DNA from: Sphingomonas sp. TREG-RG-20F-R18-01
GTDB lineage: Bacteria; Pseudomonadota; Alphaproteobacteria; Sphingomonadales; Sphingomonadaceae
Length of the DNA: 64,000 nucleotides
Assembly: GCF_022662475.1 (NCBI RefSeq)
Contig: NZ_JAKNQQ010000004.1
Coordinates: forward strand, 248,001 to 312,000
Direction: 5' to 3'
Shown here: positions 12,774 to 20,751 of the stretch, piece after piece
Layout of the letters: the number at the start of each line of letters is the position of its first letter
Position numbering within the stretch: position 1 is the stretch's first letter
Notes under the pieces: model-generated
Seen by the model: the letters and a program-made list of their open reading frames with translations, nothing else
Database searches by the model: none
Told to the model about the DNA's origin: nothing
Position numbers and translations under genes: made by a program

Positions 12774-12798
12774 AAGGGCCGCCCCTTTCGGAGCGGCC
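12774..12798 (-). terminator. GAAA-loop hairpin upstream of trcR
   Basis: Read on the minus strand, GGCCGCUCC and GGGGCGGCC pair over nine positions (one G-U) around a GAAA tetraloop, followed by CUUUCC. It probably ends the parDE transcript, but it lies only 25 bases before the trcR start, so it could also act as an attenuator in a trcR leader. Confidence 0.6.
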
Positions 12799-12863
12799 AC
12801 TTGTGCTGACGTTGCATGTACGCCGGTTGCGCGGGAGTGGCAAGCGCGGTTGCGGGATACGAA

Positions 12864-13181
12864 TCAATGCGGCGGAGGGGTGTTTGTGAAGTAGCTTTCG
12901 ATATGGCGTTCAGCTTTGAGAACTGTCACGATCTGCAGCGTGTTCGCTTCGTACCGGAAGAAAATGATATAACCGCGGTGTACGACGCTGCGGACATCTT
13001 CGTGGAGTTCCGGGCGCGCACTTCCCAAATGTCCCGGCAATGTCGCGAGTTTGCGGCATCGATCCCGGATATTGTCGATGAACCGTCGCGCCAGGGCGCG
13101 GTCGCCTGTTTCCTGAGCGATGTAAACGGAGATGTCTCGCATGGCGGTCTGCGCATCCGACAGATAAATAAGCCGTCGCAC
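12864..13181 (-). CDS. parE: ParE/RelE-family toxin
   Basis: 105 residues with the compact ParE fold pattern: YLSDAQTAMRDISVYIAQ helix, RFIDNIRDRCRKLATLP helix, then strands ending HRGYIIFFRYEANTLQIVTVLKAER. The GTG at 13181 starts one base after the antitoxin stop codon and is preferred over longer upstream starts, which would overlap the antitoxin. ParE toxins typically poison DNA gyrase; RelE members cleave mRNA, and the sequence alone does not decide which. Forms a toxin-antitoxin pair with the next gene. Confidence 0.87.
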   Translation of the reverse strand: MRRLIYLSDAQTAMRDISVYIAQETGDRALARRFIDNIRDRCRKLATLPGHLGSARPELHEDVRSVVHRGYIIFFRYEANTLQIVTVLKAERHIESYFTNTPPPH

Positions 13182-13182
13182 G

Positions 13183-13431
13183 TCAAGCGTGCCGCCGCGC
13201 TTCCCATGCTTCCAACGCTTCGTCCACCGAGTCACCGATCTCGTCGTCCGAATACGAGCCGCCCCGAGCAATCGAAGCCTGGATCGTCTCGCGCAAGGCC
13301 TTCACGTTCTGCTCCCGCTCCTCGACCAACCGAAGCCCCTCGCGCATGACCGCGTCGGGCGAGGCGTAGCGCCCTTCCGCGACGATCGATTCGATGAACG
13401 ATTCCCAACGCGGGCCAATCGATACGTTCAC
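13183..13431 (-). CDS. parD: ParD-family antitoxin
   Basis: 82 residues with a ribbon-helix-helix N-terminus (MNVSIGPRWESFIESIVAEG followed by RYASPDAVMREGLRLVEERE), then an acidic C-terminal tail that would wrap the toxin. The start codon is GTG with GGAAG upstream. It lies directly before the toxin gene, the normal order. ParD proteins bind their own promoter, so autorepression of the pair is expected. Confidence 0.87.
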   Translation of the reverse strand: MNVSIGPRWESFIESIVAEGRYASPDAVMREGLRLVEEREQNVKALRETIQASIARGGSYSDDEIGDSVDEALEAWEARRHA

Positions 13432-13490
13432 GTGTCTTCCTTCCCGCTGGTATCAGCGCCGGGAGAATTTACGCCATCGCGGGTTTCGCC

Positions 13491-14528
13491 TCAAGCCGCG
13501 ATCGCCTCGGGGTGGTTGACCGGGACCAGCGCGCCGAGGAACTGCCGCGCGCTCGCCGCCCAGGTGAAGCTCTGGCCGTAGGCAGCGCAATCGGCCCGGC
13601 TCAGGGTCAGCGCCCTGGCGATCGCGACGTCGAGATCGTCGTCCATCGCACCGACCGTGGGCTTGAGCACGTCGATCGGCCCGGTCACCGGATAGGCGGC
13701 GATCGGCACGCCGCACGCCATCGCCTCGATCATCACCAGCCCGAAGGTGTCGGTCTTGCTCGGGAAGACGAACACGTCGGCGGCGGCATAAGCGGCGGCA
13801 AGGTCGTGCCCGAAGCGCGGGCCCAGGAAATGCGCGTCCGGATATTTCGCGGCCAGGCTCCCGCGCGCCGGCCCGTCGCCGACGATCACCTTCACGCCCG
13901 GATGCGCGGCGGTGAGGAACGCCTCGATGTTCTTCTCGACCGCGACGCGCCCGACATACAGCTGGACCGGACCCCGGCCGCCTTCGGCCAGCGCGCGGAT
14001 CGCGGGATCGGGCACGATGTCGCTGCCGAAGGTCGAAAGATCGACCCCGCGGCCCCAGTGCCGCACGCGCGTCAGGTCATGCGCCTTGAGCGTCGCGGCG
14101 ATCGACGGGGTGGACGCGAGGATCGATTGCGCGGGCCAGTGGAACCAGCGGATGTAGCGCCACACCCATTCGGGATTCACCCCCGTGCGCGCCGAGACGT
14201 AATCGGGAAACTGCGTGTGATAGGCGGTGGTGAACGGAAACCCGCGCGACAGGCACCAACGCCGCGCGGCGAGGCAGACGGGCCCCTCGGTCGCGAGATG
14301 GATCGCATTGGGCGCGAACTCGGCAAGCATCCTGCCGACCGCGGCGGTGCGCGCGAAGGCAAGGCGGATCTCGGGATAGGTCGGGCAAGGCATCGAATAG
14401 AACAGGTCGGGCGAGACGATCAGGACTTCGTGCCCCTGCTTGACGAGCTCGGCGCGGACCGCCTGCAGTGTGCGGACCACGCCGTTCACCTGCGGGCTCC
14501 AGGCGTCGGTGACGATGGCGATCCGCAC
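13491..14528 (-). CDS. GT4 family glycosyltransferase
   Basis: 345 residues, GT-B fold. The N-terminal domain starts RIAIVTDAWSPQVNGVVRTL, the usual opening of alpha-mannosyltransferase/sulfoquinovosyl-type GT4 enzymes. The C-terminal domain contains LYVGRVAVEKNIEAFL and the donor-binding DTFGLVMIEAMACGVPI motif. The GTG at 14528 is chosen because it lies 5 bases after the upstream gene's stop codon; longer frames overlap that gene. Cotranscription with an LpxH-like phosphoesterase suggests glycolipid or envelope lipid synthesis. The precise sugar and acceptor are unknown. Confidence 0.88.
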   Translation of the reverse strand: MRIAIVTDAWSPQVNGVVRTLQAVRAELVKQGHEVLIVSPDLFYSMPCPTYPEIRLAFARTAAVGRMLAEFAPNAIHLATEGPVCLAARRWCLSRGFPFTTAYHTQFPDYVSARTGVNPEWVWRYIRWFHWPAQSILASTPSIAATLKAHDLTRVRHWGRGVDLSTFGSDIVPDPAIRALAEGGRGPVQLYVGRVAVEKNIEAFLTAAHPGVKVIVGDGPARGSLAAKYPDAHFLGPRFGHDLAAAYAAADVFVFPSKTDTFGLVMIEAMACGVPIAAYPVTGPIDVLKPTVGAMDDDLDVAIARALTLSRADCAAYGQSFTWAASARQFLGALVPVNHPEAIAA

Positions 14529-14533
14529 GGGCG

Positions 14534-15436
14534 TCAGGCCGCCAGCTGCGCGATCTTCGCAGTGGGGCGGGCCTTCTCCCGTGCAGCAATCTCGTCCGCC
14601 CAATGCAGCAATTCCATGCGGCCGTCGAAATGTTCGACCAAGGCGGTGCAGCCTTCCACCCAGTCGCCATCGTTATAATAAGCGATTCCGTTGATATCGC
14701 GAAATTCGGCGGTGTGGATGTGACCGCAGACGACCCCATCGACCCCGCGCGACCCCGCCGCCTGCGCGATCACTTCCTCATAATTCGAAATGAACTCGAC
14801 CGCGTTTTTCACTTTCGCCTTCGCATGCTTGGAGAGCGACCAATAGGGCATGTTGAAGTAGCGTCGATACGCATTGACCCAGCGGTTGAGCGCCATCAGC
14901 ACGTTGTAGGCGACGTCCCCGACATGCGCCAGCCAGCGGTGTGCGAGCGTGATCGCGTCGAACTCGTCGCCGTGGAGGACCAGCAGACGGCGGCCATCGG
15001 CGGTTTCGTGGATCGCCTTGCGCCGGATCGCGACGCCCCCGAAGTCGAGACCGGTGAACTGGCGCATCACCTCGTCGTGGTTGCCGGGGATATAGATCAC
15101 CTCGGTCCCGCGCTTGGCGCGCTTGAGCAGGCGCCACACCACGTCGTTGTGCGCGGCGGGCCAGTAGAATTTCTTCTTGAGGCGCCACCCGTCGATGATG
15201 TCGCCGACCAGATACATCCGCTCGCTGTCGACGTGGTCGAGGAAGTCGATCAGCATCTCGGCGTTGCAGCCCCGCGTGCCGAGATGAATGTCGGAGATCC
15301 AGATCGTGCGATACTTGCGGCGCTCATCGATCGGGCGTTCGGGAATCGCGGGGTGCGAATTGGCGAAATCGGCGAAGTCGGCGATCGTTCCGTGGCCGGC
15401 CAGACCATCGAGGGCGATCTTCGTAACTGCGTCCAT
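14534..15436 (-). CDS. LpxH-like metallophosphoesterase (UDP-2,3-diacylglucosamine diphosphatase family)
   Basis: 300 residues with the full calcineurin-like metal set: SDIHLG (about 48-53), VGDIIDGW, GNHDE, LHGDE and CGHIHT. The family includes LpxH, which makes lipid X in lipid A synthesis, but many sphingomonads lack ordinary lipid A and carry glycosphingolipids. A relaxed role in envelope lipid metabolism is therefore possible. A GT4 glycosyltransferase follows 5 bp downstream, consistent with a shared envelope pathway. An extra N-terminal stretch of about 40 residues precedes the domain. Confidence 0.85.
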   Translation of the reverse strand: MDAVTKIALDGLAGHGTIADFADFANSHPAIPERPIDERRKYRTIWISDIHLGTRGCNAEMLIDFLDHVDSERMYLVGDIIDGWRLKKKFYWPAAHNDVVWRLLKRAKRGTEVIYIPGNHDEVMRQFTGLDFGGVAIRRKAIHETADGRRLLVLHGDEFDAITLAHRWLAHVGDVAYNVLMALNRWVNAYRRYFNMPYWSLSKHAKAKVKNAVEFISNYEEVIAQAAGSRGVDGVVCGHIHTAEFRDINGIAYYNDGDWVEGCTALVEHFDGRMELLHWADEIAAREKARPTAKIAQLAA

Positions 15437-15523
15437 CGTTTGGCGTCCCGGAAAAGCCTCTGGATGACCTCGGTCTATGACAAGCTATTGTTACAATCGC
15501 AGGTGTCGGCCTTCATGCAATTG

Positions 15524-16135
15524 TCACATGGCGATGTGCCGCGGCTGTCCCGCAACGCGTGCGAGCCAGTCCGATACTGCCGGATAGGCGTCGAGCCGTA
15601 ACCCCCCGTCGGCGGCGACATGGGTATAGGCAAAAAGCGCGATATCGGCGAGCGTGAGGCGTCCCGCCACGAAGAACGGGGTCCGCGCGAGATGCGCGTC
15701 CATCAGCGCCAGCGCCGCCGCGCCCGCCGCGCGCTTCCCGGGCAGTTGGGCGCGCTGCAGGTCGTCCAGTCCCGCTTCGCCGATCGTCGTCATCCAGAAG
15801 CGGAGCGTCGCGATATTGGGCTCGTGGCTATATTGCTCCCAGAACATCCAGTGGAGCATGTCGGCGCGATCGAACCGGTCGTGCGGGATCAGTGGTGTCC
15901 CGTCCGCAAGGTAGAGGCAGGCGGCCGCGCTTTCGGGCAGGAAGTCGTCGCCGACCTGGAGCACCGGGATCCGTCCGTTGGCATTGATCCGCTCGAGGAA
16001 GGCAGGGGTCCGCGTATCGCCCGCGACAATGTCATATTCGCGGCGTTCGAGCGGGATGCCGACATGCGCCGCGGTCAGGCGAATCTTGTAGCAATTCCCG
16101 GACGCGGCATATTCATGCAGGATCAGATCGGACAT
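15524..16135 (-). CDS. Glutathione S-transferase family protein
   Basis: 203 residues. The N-terminal thioredoxin-like domain (LILHEYAASGNCYKIRLTAA) includes the conserved cis-Pro region GRIPVLQ and the PESAAACLYLA helix that binds glutathione. The helical C-terminal domain contains LTLADIALFAYTHVA. Likely a cytosolic detoxification or maintenance GST; the substrate cannot be read. It stands upstream of the LpxH-like gene on the same strand with an 87-bp gap. Confidence 0.9.
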   Translation of the reverse strand: MSDLILHEYAASGNCYKIRLTAAHVGIPLERREYDIVAGDTRTPAFLERINANGRIPVLQVGDDFLPESAAACLYLADGTPLIPHDRFDRADMLHWMFWEQYSHEPNIATLRFWMTTIGEAGLDDLQRAQLPGKRAAGAAALALMDAHLARTPFFVAGRLTLADIALFAYTHVAADGGLRLDAYPAVSDWLARVAGQPRHIAM

Positions 16136-16243
16136 GTTGGCTCCCCCCGGAGAATGGTGAGGAGAGGGTAGCCCAATATTCCCGAAACGTCACTCCAGGA
16201 CGCACGTTCTGGCGAGGGCGTGACCTTGGCGAAAGCCTGTCTG

Positions 16244-16330
16244 TTCTCCCGCGAAAGCGGGAGTCCAGGCGTTGCGCGAAGCATAAGTGTTGTTTTGCTC
16301 GGTCCTGGGCGCCTGCCTCTGCAGGGGCAC
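16244..16330. repeat. Degenerate intergenic palindrome
   Basis: CTCCCGCGAAAGCGGGAG is itself a short hairpin at the left end and runs into TCCAGG. CCTGGGCGCCTGCCTCTGCAG lies at the right end. The two ends pair only partly, as if arms of two palindrome subtypes were combined. It fills much of the 223-bp gap between the ligase and GST genes. Confidence 0.5.
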
Positions 16331-16358
16331 GAGCAGGTCTTCGCCAGAAGCGTCCGTC

Positions 16359-18047
16359 TTATCCCTGTTCCGCCATCACCTCGGCGATCAGATCCTTGCG
16401 GCTGAGCTTGCCGATCATCGTCTTGGGCATGGTCAGCCGCACCACCACGTCGTCGACGCGCTCGTGTCGCCCGACCTGCGGGTTGAGCCAGTCGCGCAAA
16501 GCCTCGCCCGTGACGTCCGCATCCTCGTTGAGCGTGACATAGGCGCGGGGATGCTCGCCCCGATACGGATCGGGCAGACCGACGACGAGCGCCTCCTTGA
16601 TCGCGGGGTGATGGTACAGCACCGCCTCGATCTGGCTCGGGAACACCTTGAACCCGGAGACGGAAATCATGTCCTTGAGCCGGTCGACGATCTTGACGAA
16701 GCCGTCCGCGTCGATCGTCCCCACGTCGCCCGTGCGCAACCATTTGCCCTCGGCGGTGGTGAGGAAAACCTCCTCATCGGCATCGGGCCGGTTCCAATAG
16801 CCCTTCATGATCTGGGGCCCGCGCGCGACGATCTCGCCCGGTTCGCCTTCCGGCGCCTCCAGCGCCGGGTCGCCCTTGTCGACGAGGCGGAGGGACGTCG
16901 CGGGGATCGGCTGTCCGATCGTCCCGGTCTTGCCGGCGGCTTCATACGGGTTGGCGGACAGCACGCCCGAGCTTTCAGACAGGCCATAGCCCTCGACCAC
17001 CGTCGCGCCCGTGGTGGCCTCGAACTTGGCCTTCAGTTCGGGCGCGAGTGGTGCGCCGCCCGAGATGCAGATCCGCAGCGACGCGAAATCGGTCGTGCCG
17101 ATCTTGGGATGGTCGAGCAGCGCCTGGTACATGGTCGGCACGCCGGGGAGGGCGGTCGCCTTGGTCCGCGTGATCGCGGCGAGCACCGCGCCCGCCTCGA
17201 ACCGCGGGAGCATCACGATGCAGCCGCCGTTGAGCACGGTGCGGTTAAGCACGCAGGTGTTGGCGAAGACGTGGAACATCGGCAGCACGCCAAGGATCCG
17301 GTCGGGCGCCTCCGGGTGCGGATCGATCGCCATCACCTGCCGCGCATTGGCGGAGAGGTTCTGGTGCGTCAGCATCGCGCCCTTGGGGGTGCCGGTGGTG
17401 CCGCCGGTATATTGGATCAGCGCGACGTCGCTTTCGGGATCGATCGTCGCCCGCGGATACTTCCCGTCATTGGCGATCAATTGCGAGAAGGCGATGATGC
17501 GCGCGTCGGCGGGACGCCTGGTCACCTCGCTGCCCTTGAACATGCGGTACAGGAGCGATTTGGCGGGCGGCAATGCGCCGGCGATCGAACCGACCACGAG
17601 CCGCTCCAGCCCGCTCTGTTCGAGCACGGCCAGGGCCGTCGGCAGCAACTGGCTGGCGGACAGGGTGAACAACAGGCGCGTACCCGAATCCTCGACCTGA
17701 TGCGCCAGCTCGGCCGCGGTATAGAGCGGCGAGAAATTGACCACCGTCGCGCCGAGCTTGAGGATGCCGTAATAGGCAGCGACGTAATGCGGCACGTTGG
17801 GCAAGAACAACCCGATCCGGTCGCCGGGCCCGTACCCCAGCGCCTTCAGCCCGGCAGCGACGCGATTCGCGCCGTCGAGCGTTTCGGAGAAACTGTAATG
17901 GCGGCCGAGGAAATCGATCAGCGGCGCATTCCCCGCGCGGGCGACGGCCGCGTCGAGGAAATCCGCCATCGACATCGACGGAAAGGCGCTCTCCCAAGCC
18001 GTGGGATGACGATACGATTCGCGCCAGAGCGCTTCGGGTCTGTTCAT
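16359..18047 (-). CDS. Long-chain fatty acid--CoA ligase (AMP-forming)
   Basis: 562 residues of the adenylate-forming superfamily. The P-loop-like motif YTGGTTGTPKGAMLTHQN is near residue 210. The VEGYGLSESSG motif, the adenylate-binding TGDVG segment and the C-terminal catalytic Lys region (MPKTMIGKLSRKDL) follow. It activates fatty acids to acyl-CoA for beta-oxidation or lipid synthesis, FadD-like. The start at 18047 gives MNRPEALWRESYRHP; a further in-frame ATG 16 codons upstream is possible but adds no conserved sequence. It stands as a single gene. Confidence 0.92.
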   Translation of the reverse strand: MNRPEALWRESYRHPTAWESAFPSMSMADFLDAAVARAGNAPLIDFLGRHYSFSETLDGANRVAAGLKALGYGPGDRIGLFLPNVPHYVAAYYGILKLGATVVNFSPLYTAAELAHQVEDSGTRLLFTLSASQLLPTALAVLEQSGLERLVVGSIAGALPPAKSLLYRMFKGSEVTRRPADARIIAFSQLIANDGKYPRATIDPESDVALIQYTGGTTGTPKGAMLTHQNLSANARQVMAIDPHPEAPDRILGVLPMFHVFANTCVLNRTVLNGGCIVMLPRFEAGAVLAAITRTKATALPGVPTMYQALLDHPKIGTTDFASLRICISGGAPLAPELKAKFEATTGATVVEGYGLSESSGVLSANPYEAAGKTGTIGQPIPATSLRLVDKGDPALEAPEGEPGEIVARGPQIMKGYWNRPDADEEVFLTTAEGKWLRTGDVGTIDADGFVKIVDRLKDMISVSGFKVFPSQIEAVLYHHPAIKEALVVGLPDPYRGEHPRAYVTLNEDADVTGEALRDWLNPQVGRHERVDDVVVRLTMPKTMIGKLSRKDLIAEVMAEQG

Positions 18048-18129
18048 TGACACAGGTGTAAGCAAGCCGCTTCCGACCCGCAAGGCCATGCGCACGCTGC
18101 CGTCTTGCGCACCGCGCGCGACACGTCGC

Positions 18130-18327
18130 TCAGCTGACCGGGTGGGCGGTCCAGGTGTAGAGGATGGAGATGCCCAGCACCCCCAGGTCGAGAGCAGCCT
18201 TGACCTGATGGGGCATCGGGTCGGCAGCCTGATGCGTGAGGACGCGGATGTCGGCGGTCGGGTGACGCGCCAAGGCCGCTATCGCGAGCAACGCGCAAAA
18301 CCCCAGCATCACTCGACGATCGCGCAC
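18130..18327 (-). CDS. Small secreted or membrane protein of unknown function
   Basis: 65 residues. A good AAGGAG site lies about 7 bases before the GTG start. The N-terminus has a signal-like hydrophobic stretch (VMLGFCALLAIAALA) and a second hydrophobic stretch lies near the C-terminus (LGVLGISILYTW). It follows the diguanylate cyclase gene on the same strand, 30 bp downstream. No family recognised. Confidence 0.5.
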   Translation of the reverse strand: MRDRRVMLGFCALLAIAALARHPTADIRVLTHQAADPMPHQVKAALDLGVLGISILYTWTAHPVS

Positions 18328-18357
18328 CGCTGGTCTCCTTGTCCCGCCGATATACCG

Positions 18358-20076
18358 TTAATTCCGGATAGCGACAAGCGGAGTCGTTGCGGGGGCGGCA
18401 CAGTTGGGATCGAGCGCACGCGACCGGGCCCGGTCGCGACCGGCCGACTTTGCGTCGAACAGGGCGCGATCCGAGCAGGCGTAGAGCGCCTTCCAGTCGG
18501 TCTCGCGTTGCAGCGATCCGACACACATGCCGATGCTGGCCGTCACCGTGACGTCATAGGGCATGCGTCCGGCGCGGAGGCGCGCGAGGATGTCGTCGGG
18601 ATCGACGGCCGTCTCCGCGCCGATGACGATCGCGAATTCCTCGCCGCCGATCCGCGCGACCAGCGCCTCGGCCGGCACCGATTGCCGCAGCGTCCGCGCG
18701 AAGACACGCAGCACTTCGTCGCCGCCGTCATGGCCGATGGTCTCGTTCACTTGCTTGAAATGGTCCAGGTCCGCGATCATCAGGATCTGCGCGCCCTCGC
18801 GGCCGATCGCCTGGTGGAGGAAGGCGCGGCGGTTGAGCAGCCCCGTCAGCGGATCGATATCCGCCAGCAGCCGTGCCGCAATCTCGCGTTCGCGCGCTTC
18901 GTCGCGTTCGATGCTCAGCAGGCGCATGCGATAGGCGATCGCGATGCTCGACAGCAGTGCCTCGATCGTCATCGTCAGGATCGTCGAATTGTCGAGCCAG
19001 AAGTTCCAGCCGATCATCCCGAGCGAACTGGCGATTCGAAACGCCGCCATGATGATCGGCGAGCCCCAGGCGATCGTGAACACCCAGAGGTAATTGCTGC
19101 GCCGCACCCAGGCGCGCCACAGCAAGGGGATGACCATGGCCATCTGCGCCGCGAAGGCGAGCGAATAGATCCGATCGAACAGCCAGATGTCGAGCGGGGC
19201 GAACAGGCAGAAGGCCAGCGATGCCGCGGCGGTGATGGCACAGGTCAGCATGACCAGGCGTCCGATTCCCCCGGCGAACACCCGCGCTTCGAAGAAGGTG
19301 CGCGCGAACGCGAAGGCGGCGATCGTCGACAGGCCCAGCAGCAGATAGTTGATCCGGATCCGGTCGTTATTGGCGATATCCGGGACGAGCCAGGCAAGCC
19401 ACCCCGAGGATGAGACGGCATAGGCGAGCAGGCCGAGAACCATCGCGCAATAGGCGAGCTGGAACGGATGCCGCAGCGCGACCCACAAGGCGAAGTTATA
19501 GCACAGGAGCGCGATGCACAGGCCGGCGAACGCGGCGTACATTCCGCCCATCAACAGGTTGGAGGCAATGCTTTCGCGGGGACGGGCAAGTGTCGCGTCG
19601 CGGACGATCCCGCGCAGATTGGCCGCCTGGTCGACATGCCAGAGCAGCCGCACCAGTGGCGCGTCGTGCGGGGGCAACGGCACTTCCAGGATTGCGCCAA
19701 GCTGCATGCGCCGCGACGCGCCGCGTTGGTCGATGTTGACCGAGACCACGTGTCCGTCGGCATAGAGCGCGTGGAGCGTGACCAGGCCCTGCCAGAGACT
19801 GGCACTGCGGACCGCGACCGGACCCGACCAGCGCAGCGGGGGCGACAGCACCCAATATGTGCCGCGGCCCAGCACCCGCTGATCCTCGGGACAATCGAAA
19901 TGGACCCGGCCAGCGAGCATCGCGGCTGGCGTGATGCCCGGCTGGTCGCGCAGGACGCAGGTCTGGATCGGCTGGCCCGTCACCCCGGCCTGCGCCGCCG
20001 CCGGGTCCGCCGCCAGCAGGATCGAGCCGATCACCGCCAGAATCAGGGCACAGCAGGACAGAAGCGCGACACGCAT
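18358..20076 (-). CDS. 7TM-DISM diguanylate cyclase
   Basis: 572 residues. A signal peptide is followed by a periplasmic 7TMR-DISM-type sensory domain (about 30-165), seven membrane helices (about 170-375) and a cytoplasmic GGDEF domain (about 400-560). The active-site motif is GGEEF near residue 476, a functional variant, with IDPLTGLLNRRAF at the domain entry. The residues before the motif (VPAEALVARI) do not give the RxxD inhibitory site, so product inhibition may be absent. It would make cyclic di-GMP in response to an envelope signal, perhaps a carbohydrate. Confidence 0.92.
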   Translation of the reverse strand: MRVALLSCCALILAVIGSILLAADPAAAQAGVTGQPIQTCVLRDQPGITPAAMLAGRVHFDCPEDQRVLGRGTYWVLSPPLRWSGPVAVRSASLWQGLVTLHALYADGHVVSVNIDQRGASRRMQLGAILEVPLPPHDAPLVRLLWHVDQAANLRGIVRDATLARPRESIASNLLMGGMYAAFAGLCIALLCYNFALWVALRHPFQLAYCAMVLGLLAYAVSSSGWLAWLVPDIANNDRIRINYLLLGLSTIAAFAFARTFFEARVFAGGIGRLVMLTCAITAAASLAFCLFAPLDIWLFDRIYSLAFAAQMAMVIPLLWRAWVRRSNYLWVFTIAWGSPIIMAAFRIASSLGMIGWNFWLDNSTILTMTIEALLSSIAIAYRMRLLSIERDEAREREIAARLLADIDPLTGLLNRRAFLHQAIGREGAQILMIADLDHFKQVNETIGHDGGDEVLRVFARTLRQSVPAEALVARIGGEEFAIVIGAETAVDPDDILARLRAGRMPYDVTVTASIGMCVGSLQRETDWKALYACSDRALFDAKSAGRDRARSRALDPNCAAPATTPLVAIRN

Positions 20077-20331
20077 GGCCGCTCCCTAGGCCAGTGATGG
20101 GAAAGGGGAAGTAAAGATCGAATTTTGTGCCCGATTTCAAGGGGCAGAGTCATCAGGAACGATTCTGGTGCGAAACGACACATGTCTGTCACCGTTTGCT
20201 GCTAGTCGACCTCCCGTCGGCAATAACAATGGGCCGTGACGAAAATAGGCCTTCAATCAAAAGCGCCGACATACAAGCTATAAAAACAAACATTCATTAC
20301 GATATTTCCAATAGTCTGCAGGAGACTACTC

Positions 20332-20685
20332 ATGTCACGCACCTATGTGGCGACGTGCTCGCCGATCATTGCCGCTATTGTCTGCTTGCCTTCGGTTTCC
20401 GGTCATGCGCAGGATCGGGACGTTCGGACGGCGCGTGTTGCCGTGGCCGATCTCGACCTCTCGTCCGCCGCGGGCCAGCGTACGCTTGCGCGCAGGGTTT
20501 CGACTGCGATCAGCAATGTCTGCGACAGCGGTGGTTTTGCCGATCTGAAGATGGTGCAACACCAGCGCGAATGTCGGGTAAAGGCGCGGCAGGATGCCGA
20601 GCCGCAAATTCTCGCGGCGGCGGAAGCCGCGCGCGGGCGGCGATCGACGGTTCTGGCGTCCGCCGGCCCGGTTCCGACGCGCTGA
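20332..20685 (+). CDS. UrcA family protein
   Basis: 117 residues with a signal peptide (cleavage near GHAQD, residue 27). The UrcA core follows: VRTARVAVADLDLSSAAGQ, then TLARRVSTAISNVCDSG with a conserved Cys and a second Cys in RECRVKA. UrcA proteins are small periplasmic proteins of sphingomonads and Caulobacter with unknown function. GGAG lies upstream of the ATG. The 255-bp gap to the divergent diguanylate cyclase gene holds the promoters of both; no clear motif was found in it. Confidence 0.85.
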   Translation: MSRTYVATCSPIIAAIVCLPSVSGHAQDRDVRTARVAVADLDLSSAAGQRTLARRVSTAISNVCDSGGFADLKMVQHQRECRVKARQDAEPQILAAAEAARGRRSTVLASAGPVPTR

Positions 20686-20694
20686 TCGTCCACG

Positions 20695-20733
20695 CGAAAG
20701 CGCGGGCCCGGCATGACCGGACCCGTGCTTTCG
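20695..20733. terminator. Bidirectional terminator hairpin
   Basis: CGAAAGCGCGGGCCCGG and CCGGACCCGTGCTTTCG pair at 15 of 17 positions around a 5-base loop. It lies between the convergent urcA-type and clpA genes, with CTTTCGTTCTTTC following on the plus strand. Confidence 0.75.
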
Positions 20734-20751
20734 TTCTTTCGACGGTGTCGC

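Noticed and set aside
20077..20331. Small genes in the gap between the diguanylate cyclase and UrcA genes
   Set aside because: Only frames without ribosome sites or recognisable content; best read as a divergent promoter region.
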